From contig JBLNBU010000144.1 in NCBI GenBank assembly GCA_050260215.1, positions 1-21,982 of the forward strand: DNA of 21,982 nucleotides. The letters run 5' to 3'. Shown here one piece after another: positions 1 through 6,927 of the stretch; the stretch's first letter is position 1, and the number at the start of each line of letters is the position of its first letter. The notes under the pieces are model-generated. The model was given only the letters and a program-made list of their open reading frames with translations, ran no database searches and was not told the DNA's origin. Both the position numbers and the translations under genes were made by a program. The stretch comes from JBLNBU01 sp050260215. GTDB taxonomy: Bacteria > Pseudomonadota > Alphaproteobacteria > Rhodospirillales > Magnetospirillaceae.

Positions 1-1
1 C

Positions 2-28
2 ACCGAGGTGGGGGCCTTGCCGGCCTAG
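2..28 (+). CDS. possible 3' tail of a gene entering from the left
   Basis: One plus-strand frame reads TEVGALPA and then TAG from the window edge, and a GC-rich hairpin follows at 71-89. This would fit the last codons of an upstream gene. Eight codons cannot be identified, and the frame could equally be chance. Confidence 0.2.
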   Translation, partial: TEVGALPA

Positions 29-70
29 AAGCGGGAGCGGCCGACCCCCTGGCCGTAAGACCCATCGCAA

Positions 71-89
71 CCCCGCCCGAGCGGCGGGG
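71..89. terminator. GC-rich hairpin, possible terminator
   Basis: CCCCGCC and GGCGGGG form a perfect 7-bp stem around a 5-nt loop. There is no clear T-tract on either side, so termination is inferred from position: it could end a plus-strand gene entering from the left, or back up the hairpin at 111-132 for the minus-strand gene at 144-473. Confidence 0.35.
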
Positions 90-110
90 CCCCCATCCTC
101 AACTTCGTTG

Positions 111-132
111 CCCCCGGGCCATCGCCCGGGGG
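111..132 (-). terminator. hairpin downstream of the DsrC-like gene
   Basis: CCCCCGGGC and GCCCGGGGG form a perfect 9-bp stem with a 4-nt loop, 11 nt past the stop codon of the minus-strand gene at 144-473. The flank on that strand (CAACGAAGTT) is only weakly T-rich, so this is a plausible but non-canonical terminator. Confidence 0.4.
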
Positions 133-143
133 CCGACAAAGGA

Positions 144-473
144 TCAGTAGCCGCCCTTGCGCTTGGTCTCGGGCAGGCCGGCGATCTTGGTGGCCTGCTT
201 GGACGGCTGCATGGGGAACAGGTCGTAAAGGTCCTTCGTCCCCACGTTGCCACCCCACACCTCGCCCATGGCCTTGCACATGTGGCGTTCGTTGGGCTGG
301 TTGCCGTTGTTGTCGAAGAACTCTTCGCGCAGGTGGTTAATCAAGTCCCAGTGCTTCTGGGTCAGCTCGCCGATGCCTTCGGCCTTGGCGATTTCCTTGG
401 CGATCTCTTCGTTCCAATCGGCGGTGTTGACCAGATAGCCGTTGGCAGTCTTCTCGAGGTCGGCGTAGCCCAC
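144..473 (-). CDS. DsrC/TusE-family protein lacking the C-terminal cysteine
   Basis: This 109-residue protein has the normal length and conserved body of the DsrC/TusE/DsvC family. The N-terminal part contains GYL and W20, then LTQKHWDLINHLR (residues 37-49), and the C-terminal part has LYDLFP (82-87) and KQATKIAGLP (92-101). Family members relay sulfur on a penultimate cysteine of a flexible C-terminal arm; DsrC has a second cysteine about ten residues earlier. Here the arm ends ETKRKGGY: glycine stands in the penultimate position and Thr95 at the second-cysteine position. The only cysteine is Cys66, outside the arm. Sulfur relay by the known mechanism is therefore unlikely, and a regulatory or binding role is more probable (inference). 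The start is GTG with a strong GGGAGGAC eight bases upstream. The gene lies 71 nt downstream of dctM on the same strand, with an AT-rich promoter-like gap between. Confidence 0.88.
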   Translation of the reverse strand: MGYADLEKTANGYLVNTADWNEEIAKEIAKAEGIGELTQKHWDLINHLREEFFDNNGNQPNERHMCKAMGEVWGGNVGTKDLYDLFPMQPSKQATKIAGLPETKRKGGY

Positions 474-513
474 GTGCGTGTCCTCCCTGTGGTGCGTGGT
501 TGGCTGGCCCTAG

Positions 514-541
514 AATTATCCGAATTCGCCATATTAGACAA
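514..541 (-). promoter_or_regulatory. sigma70-like promoter for the DsrC-like gene
   Basis: Reading the minus strand, TTGTCT (536-541) and ATAATT (514-519) are separated by 16 nt, in an AT-rich patch that contrasts with the surrounding GC-rich DNA. It lies about 40 nt upstream of the GTG start. This suggests the gene can be transcribed separately from dctQM. Confidence 0.4.
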
Positions 542-544
542 ACC

Positions 545-1945
545 TTACCTATCGGACGGTCCCCATTCGGGTGGCGCCAGCCGCTCAAGCTGGTCGAGGC
601 CGGCTCCGGGCACCGCCACCAAAGGCGTCGGGTCGGGCTGGGCGAGGTGGACGAGGGCGGGAAAGGCCGCCGTCAGCGCCAGCACCAAGGCGATGGCGGC
701 GAGGAACGGCGCCAGGGCGCGGACCAGGGCGGCTCCGCCGACCGGCTGGCGGATGCAGGCCCGGCCCATCATCACCGCATAGCCCACCGGCGGCAGCAGG
801 AAACTGGCCTGCAGCACCAGCAAGGTCAGCACCGACACCCATACCGCGTCGCCCACCCGGGCCAGGAGCGGCGGCATCACCACCGGCACCACCACGAAGA
901 CGATCTCGAAGGCGTCGAGCACGAAGGCCGAGGCCGCCACCAGCCCCAGCACTCCCGCCACTGCGCCGGCCGCCCCGCCGGGCAACGCCGCCACCAGGTC
1001 GGCCACCACCCGGTCGGTGCCGAAGCCGCGCAGCAGCAGGGTGAAGGTAGTGGCGGCGACGAACAGGGCGAACAATGCCCCGCTCACCGCCATGGTGTGG
1101 TCGAGCACCGCCCGCAGGCCGGCACGGTCGAGATGGCCGGACGCCAGCCCGGCGACGGCCAGGGCGACAGCGCCCGACGCCGCCGCCTCGACTGCATACA
1201 GCCGTCCCGCCGCCACCACCCCCAGCAGGCCCACCAACGCCAGCGCGGTCGCGACCGCCACCGCCCAGGCTCGCCGGTCCAGGCGCTCGGCCTCGGGCCT
1301 GGCGCCGCGGCCGCCCCACCACGCCGCCAGCATCACCAGCGCCAGCAGCAGCCCGGCCGGCCCCAGGGCGCCGCGGAAGACGTCCTGGGTGTTGACAATG
1401 CGCTCCAGCGCCCCGGTGGCGTTGAGCGCCTCGGTATGGGCGCGCATCATGGCGTCGCCCAGCAAGATCAGCACCAGCGACGGCGGCACCACCACGCCCA
1501 GGGTGCTGGCGACGCACACCACCGCCAGGCTGCGCGGTGCTGGCACGCCTGCCGCCACCAGCCGGGGATGCACCGCCCGCGACAGGGCGGCGACGCCGGC
1601 CCCCACCGAGCCGTTCATGGGCGCCACCATCGCCCCCACCCCCACCGCCGCCAGGGCCGGAGCGCCCAGCACCCGGCCCAGCGCCCGAAACAGCAGGCCC
1701 GCCACCGGCAGGCGGTCCAGCAGGGCGGCCATCAGGACATAAAGGGGCAAGGCCTGCAGCAGGTCGTTGTCGAGCAACCCGACCAGCCGCGGCGGCAGCG
1801 CTCCCAGCAGCGCCCAGTCCAGCGTGCCGGTCGCCAGCCCGACCGCAGCCGCCAGGACCGAAACCCCCAGCAGGACCACGAAGGCCGGCAGCCCCGTCCC
1901 CACCATCAGCAGCCCCGCCAGCACCAGCATCGCCAATCCGGCCAT
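545..1945 (-). CDS. dctM: TRAP transporter large permease subunit (DctM family)
   Basis: This 466-residue, strongly hydrophobic protein has roughly a dozen membrane segments. It carries DctM/SiaM hallmarks: the MNGSVGA segment (110-116, family form MSGSS) inside GAMVAPMNGSVGAG, and GVVVPPSLVLILLG (150-163, family form G..IPPSI..I.YG). Late in the protein, PPVGYAVMM matches the usual TPPVG helix start. TRAP large permeases carry the substrate and sodium translocation path for organic acids or similar solutes, fed by a periplasmic binding protein. No DctP-type binding protein lies in the window, so the substrate is unknown. The ATG starts two bases after the dctQ stop (TGACCATG), so translation is likely coupled. 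It is slightly longer than typical members, with a hydrophilic C-terminal tail of about 30 residues. Confidence 0.9.
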   Translation of the reverse strand: MAGLAMLVLAGLLMVGTGLPAFVVLLGVSVLAAAVGLATGTLDWALLGALPPRLVGLLDNDLLQALPLYVLMAALLDRLPVAGLLFRALGRVLGAPALAAVGVGAMVAPMNGSVGAGVAALSRAVHPRLVAAGVPAPRSLAVVCVASTLGVVVPPSLVLILLGDAMMRAHTEALNATGALERIVNTQDVFRGALGPAGLLLALVMLAAWWGGRGARPEAERLDRRAWAVAVATALALVGLLGVVAAGRLYAVEAAASGAVALAVAGLASGHLDRAGLRAVLDHTMAVSGALFALFVAATTFTLLLRGFGTDRVVADLVAALPGGAAGAVAGVLGLVAASAFVLDAFEIVFVVVPVVMPPLLARVGDAVWVSVLTLLVLQASFLLPPVGYAVMMGRACIRQPVGGAALVRALAPFLAAIALVLALTAAFPALVHLAQPDPTPLVAVPGAGLDQLERLAPPEWGPSDR

Positions 1946-1947
1946 GG

Positions 1948-2397
1948 TCAGCGCTCACCGACGACGGCGTCGCGGACGGCCTGGACCAGGGCCAGCGCGG
2001 CAAGCACCATGGCCGACAGCCGCACGATGAAATAGCCGGGGTCGTAGGTGTCGGGAAAGGCTTCCAGCCCGCGCACCGATTGCCAGGTCGACGGCCAGCC
2101 CGACACCACCACGAAGGCGGCCCACGGCGCCACCATCACGGCCGCGCCCAGGCGGGCCAGGCGCCGCCGCGCCGCCGCCGGCAGGCGGTGGGCCGGCGAA
2201 TGGGCGGCCAGGTGAGCGCCGCGGCGGGTGGCCTGGGTCACCGCCAGGGCGACGTAGAGGGCGAAAAGGCATTGGGCGGCATCGTTGGCCTGGCGCGAGT
2301 ACGCACCGACCAGGTCGCGCAACGGCCACTGCGCCACCAGCAGCAGTCCCAGCGGCAACACCAGCCAGCGTCCGGCCCCCATCAGACGATCGATCAT
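1948..2397 (-). CDS. dctQ: TRAP transporter small permease subunit (DctQ family)
   Basis: This 149-residue protein has four hydrophobic stretches (about 11-27, 40-57, 86-104 and 125-142), as expected for DctQ, the small membrane subunit that pairs with DctM. The open frame extends far upstream, antisense to rnr. The start chosen is the ATG at 2397, which has GGAGG about six bases upstream and gives a normal-length DctQ; the upstream extension is low-complexity antisense sequence. It is the first gene of the dctQ-dctM pair and is divergent from rnr across a 66-bp gap. A minus-strand TATGCT at 2416-2421 could be its -10 element. Sequence conservation in this family is low, so the call rests mainly on size, topology and linkage to dctM. 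Confidence 0.82.
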   Translation of the reverse strand: MIDRLMGAGRWLVLPLGLLLVAQWPLRDLVGAYSRQANDAAQCLFALYVALAVTQATRRGAHLAAHSPAHRLPAAARRRLARLGAAVMVAPWAAFVVVSGWPSTWQSVRGLEAFPDTYDPGYFIVRLSAMVLAALALVQAVRDAVVGER

Positions 2398-2428
2398 CCC
2401 CCACCTCCGGCCGGGAGCATAGCACGAC

Positions 2429-2457
2429 TTGCCGCGGCCCCTCGCGCGGTCTAGCTT
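2429..2457 (+). promoter_or_regulatory. sigma70-like promoter of rnr
   Basis: TTGCCG (2429-2434) and TAGCTT (2452-2457) are separated by 17 nt. Transcription would start about seven bases past the -10, at or next to the A of the rnr ATG (2464). No Shine-Dalgarno sequence precedes that ATG, so a leaderless transcript is suggested. Confidence 0.45.
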
Positions 2458-2463
2458 CAACCC

Positions 2464-4686
2464 ATGACCAAGCCGCGACCCAAGCACGTTCCGTTGCCCT
2501 CCAAGCAGGAGGTGCTGGATTTCATCCGCTCCCAGCCCGGCCGCGTCGGCAAGCGCGAGCTGGCCCGGGCGTTCAATCTCAAGGGCGGCGACAAGATCGA
2601 GTTGAAGGCGCTGTTGAAGGAACTCGAGGTCGAGGGCTCGATCCAGCGCGGCCAGAAGAAGCGCTTCGCCCGGCCAGGCGCCCTGCCCGAGGTGGCGGTG
2701 GTCGAGGTCACCGGCACCGACACCGACGGCGAGCTGATCGCCCGGCCGCTGGTGTGGGAGGAAGAGGGCCGGCCGCCACGCATCTTCGTCGCCCCCTTCC
2801 GCCGCGGCGAGGCGGCCGTCGGCGTCGGCGACCGGGTGCTGGCCAAGCTGCGCCGCGTCCAGGGCGACATATACGAGGCCAAGCCCATCCGCATCGTCGG
2901 CGCCGCCAAGGCCCGCGTGCTGGGCGTCTACGAGCCCTTCCCCGACGGCACCGGCCGCATCCGTCCCACCAGCCGCAAGGAAAAGGCCGACTATGCGGTG
3001 CCGCGCGGCGAGGCGGGCGGGGCCGAGGCCGGCGAGCTGGTGCTGGCCGACATCCTGCCCGGCCGTTTCTATGGGCTTCGGCAGGCCGCGGTGAAGGAGC
3101 GCCTGGGCCGGCTGGGAGCGCCCAAGTCGGTCAGCCTGGTCGCCATCCACGCCAACGACATCCCCTTCGAGTTCCCCGAGGCCGCCATCGAGCAGGCCGA
3201 GAAATGCGGGCCGGCCCACCTGGGCCACCGCACCGACCTGCGTTCGGTGCCGCTGGTCACCATCGACGGCGAGGACGCGCGCGACTTCGACGACGCGGTG
3301 TGGGCCGAGCCCGACCCCGATCCCAAAAACCCCGGCGGCTGGCACTGCCTGGTGGCCATCGCCGACGTGTCCTGGTACGTGCGCCCCGACGACGCCCTGG
3401 ACCGCGAAGCCTACAAGCGCGGCAACTCGGTCTATTTCCCCGACCGGGTCGTGCCCATGCTGCCCGAGCAGTTGTCCAACGGCTGGTGCAGCCTGAAGCC
3501 GAACGAGGAGCGCCCCTGCATGGCGGCGGAGTTCTGGATCGACAAGGACGGCAACAAGCTGCGCCACCGCTTCCTGCGCGGCCTGATGCGGTCCGCGGCC
3601 CGGCTGACCTACGAGCAGGTGCAGAACGCCCGCGACGGCAACCCCGACGAAACCACCGGCCCGCTGGTCGGCCCGGTGCTCACCCCGCTCTACGGCGCCT
3701 GGGCCGCCCTGTTCGAGGCGCGCAAGGCCCGCGGCGTGCTGGAACTCGACCTGCCCGAGCGCAAGGTGGTGATCGACGAGGCCGGCAAGGTGGTCTCGAT
3801 CCAGCCGCGCGCCCGCTATGACAGCCACCGGCTGATCGAGGACTTCATGATCCAGGCCAATGTCTGCGCCGCCGAGACCCTGGAAAAGGTCCACCAGCCC
3901 TGCATGTACCGCGTCCACGACCAGCCCAGCCCCGAGAAGCTGGAAGGCCTGCGCGAGTTCCTGGGCAGCATGGACCTGCGCCTGGCCAAGGGCCAGGGCC
4001 TGCGCCCCGAGATGTTCAACCGCATCCTGGAAGCGGTCGCAGACACCCCCAATGCCCACCTGGTCAACGAGGTGATCCTGCGCAGCCAGGCCCAGGCGGT
4101 CTATACCCCCGAGAACCTGGGGCACTTCGGGCTGGGGCTGGCGCGCTACGCCCACTTCACCTCGCCCATCCGCCGCTATGCCGACCTGCTGGTGCACCGC
4201 GCCCTGGTCACCGGGCTGAAGCTGGGCGAAGGCGGCCTGCCGGCCGATGCGGTTGCCCGCTTCCCTGACGCGGGCGAGCACATCTCGGCCACCGAACGGC
4301 GCGCCGCCACCGCCGAGCGCGAGGCGGTCGACCGCTACGTCACTGCCTTCCTGTCCGACCGGGTCGGCGCCAGCTTCGCCGCCAAGATTTCGGGCGTCAC
4401 CCGCTTCGGCCTGTTCGTCACCTTGGACGAGACCGGCGCCGACGGCCTGGTGCCCATCGGCATGCTGGCCGAGGACTATTACATCCACGACGAAATCCAC
4501 CACTGCCTGGTGGGCAAGCGCACCCGCAAGACCTGGCAGCTGGGCCAGCGCCTGACGGTAGTCCTGCACGAGGCCAACACCCTTACCGGCAGCATGGTGT
4601 TCCATCCCGAAGACGCCACCCCGAGTGCCGCCCCGCGGGGAAGGGGGCGGCCCGGCAAGCCCGAACGCAACCGGCGCAGGCGCTGA
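2464..4686 (+). CDS. rnr: ribonuclease R (RNase II/VacB family 3'-5' exoribonuclease)
   Basis: RNase R degrades structured RNA processively from the 3' end in mRNA decay, rRNA quality control and tmRNA-linked turnover. The 740 residues show the expected order. An N-terminal helix-turn-helix-like region (about 10-60) leads into cold-shock-type OB domains. The RNB catalytic domain contains IDGEDARDFDDAV (267-279), whose aspartates (D268, D274, D276, D277 region) bind the catalytic metals, and the signature HFTSPIRRYADLLVHR (from 564). An S1 RNA-binding domain follows from about 634, with a basic tail (RGRGRPGKPERNRRRR). ATG 2464 fits the family N-terminus but has no ribosome-binding site; a promoter-like pair ends six bases before it. 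In related bacteria rnr often follows topA; here it is divergent from dctQ. Confidence 0.95.
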   Translation: MTKPRPKHVPLPSKQEVLDFIRSQPGRVGKRELARAFNLKGGDKIELKALLKELEVEGSIQRGQKKRFARPGALPEVAVVEVTGTDTDGELIARPLVWEEEGRPPRIFVAPFRRGEAAVGVGDRVLAKLRRVQGDIYEAKPIRIVGAAKARVLGVYEPFPDGTGRIRPTSRKEKADYAVPRGEAGGAEAGELVLADILPGRFYGLRQAAVKERLGRLGAPKSVSLVAIHANDIPFEFPEAAIEQAEKCGPAHLGHRTDLRSVPLVTIDGEDARDFDDAVWAEPDPDPKNPGGWHCLVAIADVSWYVRPDDALDREAYKRGNSVYFPDRVVPMLPEQLSNGWCSLKPNEERPCMAAEFWIDKDGNKLRHRFLRGLMRSAARLTYEQVQNARDGNPDETTGPLVGPVLTPLYGAWAALFEARKARGVLELDLPERKVVIDEAGKVVSIQPRARYDSHRLIEDFMIQANVCAAETLEKVHQPCMYRVHDQPSPEKLEGLREFLGSMDLRLAKGQGLRPEMFNRILEAVADTPNAHLVNEVILRSQAQAVYTPENLGHFGLGLARYAHFTSPIRRYADLLVHRALVTGLKLGEGGLPADAVARFPDAGEHISATERRAATAEREAVDRYVTAFLSDRVGASFAAKISGVTRFGLFVTLDETGADGLVPIGMLAEDYYIHDEIHHCLVGKRTRKTWQLGQRLTVVLHEANTLTGSMVFHPEDATPSAAPRGRGRPGKPERNRRRR

Positions 4687-4744
4687 CCGGGCCGTCCGCT
4701 CCCGCACGGGTCGGAAAATGCACACCGGAAGTCAAGTATACCTG

Positions 4745-4777
4745 GCCACCTTTATTTAACTCTTCCCTGCCACCTTT
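4745..4777. repeat. short direct repeat upstream of the S41 protease gene
   Basis: The 9-mer GCCACCTTT occurs at 4745-4753 and again at 4769-4777, a 24-bp period, in an AT-richer stretch between rnr and the protease gene. It directly precedes the stem-loop at 4778-4852. It could be a regulator-binding pair; this is not established. Confidence 0.4.
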
Positions 4778-4852
4778 GAGGTATGTGAAAGTTCTGTACC
4801 CGAGCAGTACGCCTCCGCATAATCCTGTTACGTACTGCTTCGGACATACCTC
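4778..4852 (+). promoter_or_regulatory. long two-tier stem-loop ending at the S41 protease start codon
   Basis: GAGGTATGT (4778-4786) pairs with ACATACCTC (4844-4852). Inside it, CCG (4800-4802) pairs with CGG (4841-4843), and AGCAGTACG (4803-4811) pairs with CGTACTGCT (4831-4839), closing a 19-nt loop. There is a 13-nt left bulge and a 1-nt right bulge. The right arm is continuous and ends two bases before the GTG at 4855, where a ribosome-binding site would be. The element could act in the mRNA leader on translation initiation, or as a DNA operator. No known riboswitch family is recognised. Confidence 0.6.
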
Positions 4853-4854
4853 GG

Positions 4855-6471
4855 GTGACGGTTTTGAAACAGAATGCGGTAGCACGTTGGGCCATAGCGG
4901 CCACTCTGGTCCTGGCGGGGTCATGCGCCCCGGTCAGCCACGGGTCCTTCGCCCAGGCGAACGCCCCCTATGACGTGGTCGAGGCGGAGAAGACCCTGGC
5001 CTTCGGCTACACCTCCATCGTCGAGCGCCACCTTGAGCGCGTCTCGGCCGCCTCGGTGGCCATCGAGGGCATGCGCGGCCTGTCCAGCATCGACCCAGAA
5101 GTCAACATTTCCAGGCTCGGCAACCGGGTGCTGCTGTCGGCATCCGACCGCGTCGTGGCCGAATACCCCGCCCCGGCCGAGGACGACATCCACGGCTGGG
5201 CGCGCCTGACCGTCACCGTGGCGCTGGACGCCCGCAACGTGTCGCAGGCCGTCCGCGACGCCGACGTCGAAAAGGTCTACGAGGCCGCCTTCGACGCCAC
5301 CCTGGCGCGGCTGGACGTGTTCTCGCGCTATGCCGGCGCCAAGGAGGCGCGCGACCACCGCGCCAGCCGCAACGGCTTCGGCGGCATCGGCATCAAGTTC
5401 GACATGATCGACAACGAAGCCCGCATCATCGAGGTCATGGACGACACCCCCGCCGCCAAGGCCGGCATGCGGGTCGGCGACGTCATTTCCGAGATCGAGG
5501 GCGAGCCGGTGCGCAACTGGCCGCGGGCCGACATCTCCAACCGCCTGCGCGGGCCGGTGGCCAGCGACATCGGCCTGACGCTGAAGCGCGGCGCCGGCGC
5601 GGTCCAGGTGTCCATGCGCCGGGCGCTGATCGTGCCGCCGACGGTGACCATGACCGTCCACGACGGCGTCGCCGAGTTCAAGATCACCAGCTTCAACCAG
5701 CGCACCGCCGCCAGCCTGAACGGCCAGCTCAAGCAAGCGCGCGAGCAGCTGGGCGCCGGCATCAAGGGCGTGGTCCTCGACCTGCGCGGCAATCCGGGCG
5801 GATTGCTCGACCAGGCGGTGGCCATGGCCGACATCTTCATCGCCGACGGCCCCATCCTGTCGACCAAGGGCCGCCACCCCTCCGCCAGCCAGCATTTCGA
5901 GGCCCGCTCGGGCGATGCCGGCGAGGACCTGCCGGTGGTGGTGCTGGTCGACGGCAAGTCGGCCTCGGCCGCCGAGATCGTCGCCTCGGCGCTGCAGGAC
6001 ACCGGCCGCGCCGTGGTGGTCGGCACCAACTCGTACGGCAAGGGCACCGTCCAGACGGTGATCCGCCTGCCCAACGACGGCGAGATGACGCTGACCTGGT
6101 CGCGCTTCCACACGCCGACCGGCTATGCCCTGCACGGCCTGGGCGTGTTGCCCACCCTGTGCACCGCCGACGGCGCCACCACCACCGCCGGGGTGCTGGA
6201 CGGGCTGGTGCACGCCAGCTATGCCCCGGTGGCCAGCGAACTGGCCCGCTGGCGCCATGCCAGCCTGGAAGAAACCGACCTGCGCAAGCGGCTGCGCACC
6301 ACCTGCCCGTCCTCGGCGCACGCCTCGGACCACGTGGACATGGAGGTCGCCGAACGCCTGCTGGCCGACCGCACGGCCTATGGCCGGGCGCTGGCCCTGT
6401 CGATCCCGGGCGCCCCGCCCGAGCCGGCCCAGGCCCAGGAAGCCCCTGCCGTGCAGCAGGTCCACCAGTAA
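4855..6471 (+). CDS. S41 family C-terminal processing peptidase (CtpA/Prc type)
   Basis: This 538-residue serine protease has the CtpA order. An N-terminal signal segment (about 9-34) has a hydrophobic core ending LAGSCAP and then GSFAQANA, so export to the periplasm is likely; a lipoprotein form is possible but the lipobox is poor. A PDZ domain (about 175-260) includes GIGIKF and AAKAGMRVGDVI. The peptidase domain has LDLRGNPGG, the catalytic Ser371 in GKSASAAEI with Glu374, and Lys396 in SYGKGTVQ. The Ser-Lys spacing of 25 matches E. coli Prc. Such enzymes trim or degrade envelope proteins. The start is GTG at 4855 (TTG 4864 is the only near alternative, an in-frame stop lying at 4819). There is no clear ribosome-binding site because the stem-loop arm occupies that position. 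About 90 residues after the catalytic region match no known domain. Confidence 0.9.
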   Translation: MTVLKQNAVARWAIAATLVLAGSCAPVSHGSFAQANAPYDVVEAEKTLAFGYTSIVERHLERVSAASVAIEGMRGLSSIDPEVNISRLGNRVLLSASDRVVAEYPAPAEDDIHGWARLTVTVALDARNVSQAVRDADVEKVYEAAFDATLARLDVFSRYAGAKEARDHRASRNGFGGIGIKFDMIDNEARIIEVMDDTPAAKAGMRVGDVISEIEGEPVRNWPRADISNRLRGPVASDIGLTLKRGAGAVQVSMRRALIVPPTVTMTVHDGVAEFKITSFNQRTAASLNGQLKQAREQLGAGIKGVVLDLRGNPGGLLDQAVAMADIFIADGPILSTKGRHPSASQHFEARSGDAGEDLPVVVLVDGKSASAAEIVASALQDTGRAVVVGTNSYGKGTVQTVIRLPNDGEMTLTWSRFHTPTGYALHGLGVLPTLCTADGATTTAGVLDGLVHASYAPVASELARWRHASLEETDLRKRLRTTCPSSAHASDHVDMEVAERLLADRTAYGRALALSIPGAPPEPAQAQEAPAVQQVHQ

Positions 6472-6475
6472 AAGC

Positions 6476-6503
6476 TTGACTCCGTCGGCGGCGCGAGTAT
6501 CTT
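6476..6503 (+). promoter_or_regulatory. sigma70-like promoter of rpmG with a flanking inverted repeat
   Basis: TTGACT (6476-6481) and TATCTT (6498-6503) are 16 nt apart, just after the protease stop codon. GCGGCGC (6488-6494) and GCGCCGC (6504-6510) form a perfect inverted repeat around the -10 hexamer. A repressor site or chance GC symmetry could explain the repeat. Confidence 0.55.
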
Positions 6504-6551
6504 GCGCCGCTCTACGGTCGTTCACACACTATCGATACCAGGATTTTTGCC

Positions 6552-6719
6552 ATGGCCAAGCCTGCCACCATCCTCATCAAGCTGCTCAGCACCGCCGGCA
6601 CTGGCTTCTTCTACGTGGCGAAGAAGAATCCGCGCAAGACGACCGAGAAGCTCGAGTTCCGCAAGTACGACCCGGTCGTGCGCAAGCATGTCCAGTTCAA
6701 GGAAGCCAAGATCAAGTAG
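6552..6719 (+). CDS. rpmG: 50S ribosomal protein L33
   Basis: This 55-residue basic protein carries the L33 core: KLLSTAGTGFFYVAKKNPR followed by KLEFRKYDPVVRKHVQFKEAKIK. L33 is a small large-subunit protein near the ribosomal E site. It has no cysteines, so it is the zinc-independent form usual in proteobacteria. The start is ATG at 6552, 80 nt after the preceding gene and behind its own promoter-like sequence. A classic intrinsic terminator follows 30 nt past the stop, so rpmG is probably a monocistronic unit. Confidence 0.96.
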   Translation: MAKPATILIKLLSTAGTGFFYVAKKNPRKTTEKLEFRKYDPVVRKHVQFKEAKIK

Positions 6720-6749
6720 GATCGGCCGACCTTGACGGTCCGGAAACGG

Positions 6750-6776
6750 AACGCCCGCCGAAAGGCGGGCGTTTTT
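6750..6776 (+). terminator. intrinsic terminator of rpmG
   Basis: AACGCCCGCC and GGCGGGCGTT form a perfect 10-bp stem with a GAAA tetraloop, and the right arm runs into TTTTT. This is the clearest Rho-independent terminator in the window. Confidence 0.93.
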
Positions 6777-6798
6777 GCGTTTCAGGCTCCCCTGAGAG

Positions 6799-6916
6799 CC
6801 CCCTCTCCCACGAGGGAGAGAGGGGTGAGGGGGTTATGGTTCCACGGATAAGGCGTATCCGCGTCGGCAACTCTCCCTCACCCTCACCCTCGCCCCCTCT
6901 CCCGCCGGGAGAGGGG
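6799..6916. repeat. composite palindromic intergenic element (CCCTCTCCC/GGGAGAGGG type)
   Basis: The right half has a perfect 10-bp inverted repeat with a 3-nt loop (CCCCTCTCCC 6894-6903, GGGAGAGGGG 6907-6916). The left half has a similar hairpin (CCCTCTCCC 6801-6809, GGGAGAG 6814-6820, then GGGG). GTGAGGG (6825-6831) can pair with two tandem CCCTCAC copies (6875-6881, 6881-6887), and CGGATA/TATCCG (6845-6850/6856-6861) forms a small central hairpin. The element fills the gap between the convergent rpmG and hemerythrin genes. It resembles dispersed intergenic palindromes common in proteobacteria and may also terminate transcription from either side. Confidence 0.7.
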
Positions 6917-6927
6917 AGAGACCGAAA

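Noticed and set aside
500..2035. Long plus-strand open frame over the TRAP permease genes
   Set aside because: Gln/Arg/His-rich low-complexity translation with no domain, exactly antisense to convincing dctM; a typical high-GC shadow.
2398..4725. Open frame extending dctQ to 925 residues, antisense to rnr
   Set aside because: The upstream part is antisense to a well-conserved RNase R. A clear ribosome-binding site and ATG at 2397 give a normal-length DctQ.
4903..4935. Lipobox in the S41 protease signal (LAGSC)
   Set aside because: Alanine occupies the -3 position where Leu/Val/Ile is expected, and a signal peptidase I site is equally possible; lipidation is not claimed.
4921..6525. Minus-strand open frame over the S41 protease gene
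   Set aside because: Gly/Ala/His-rich shadow; the plus strand has PDZ and catalytic motifs.
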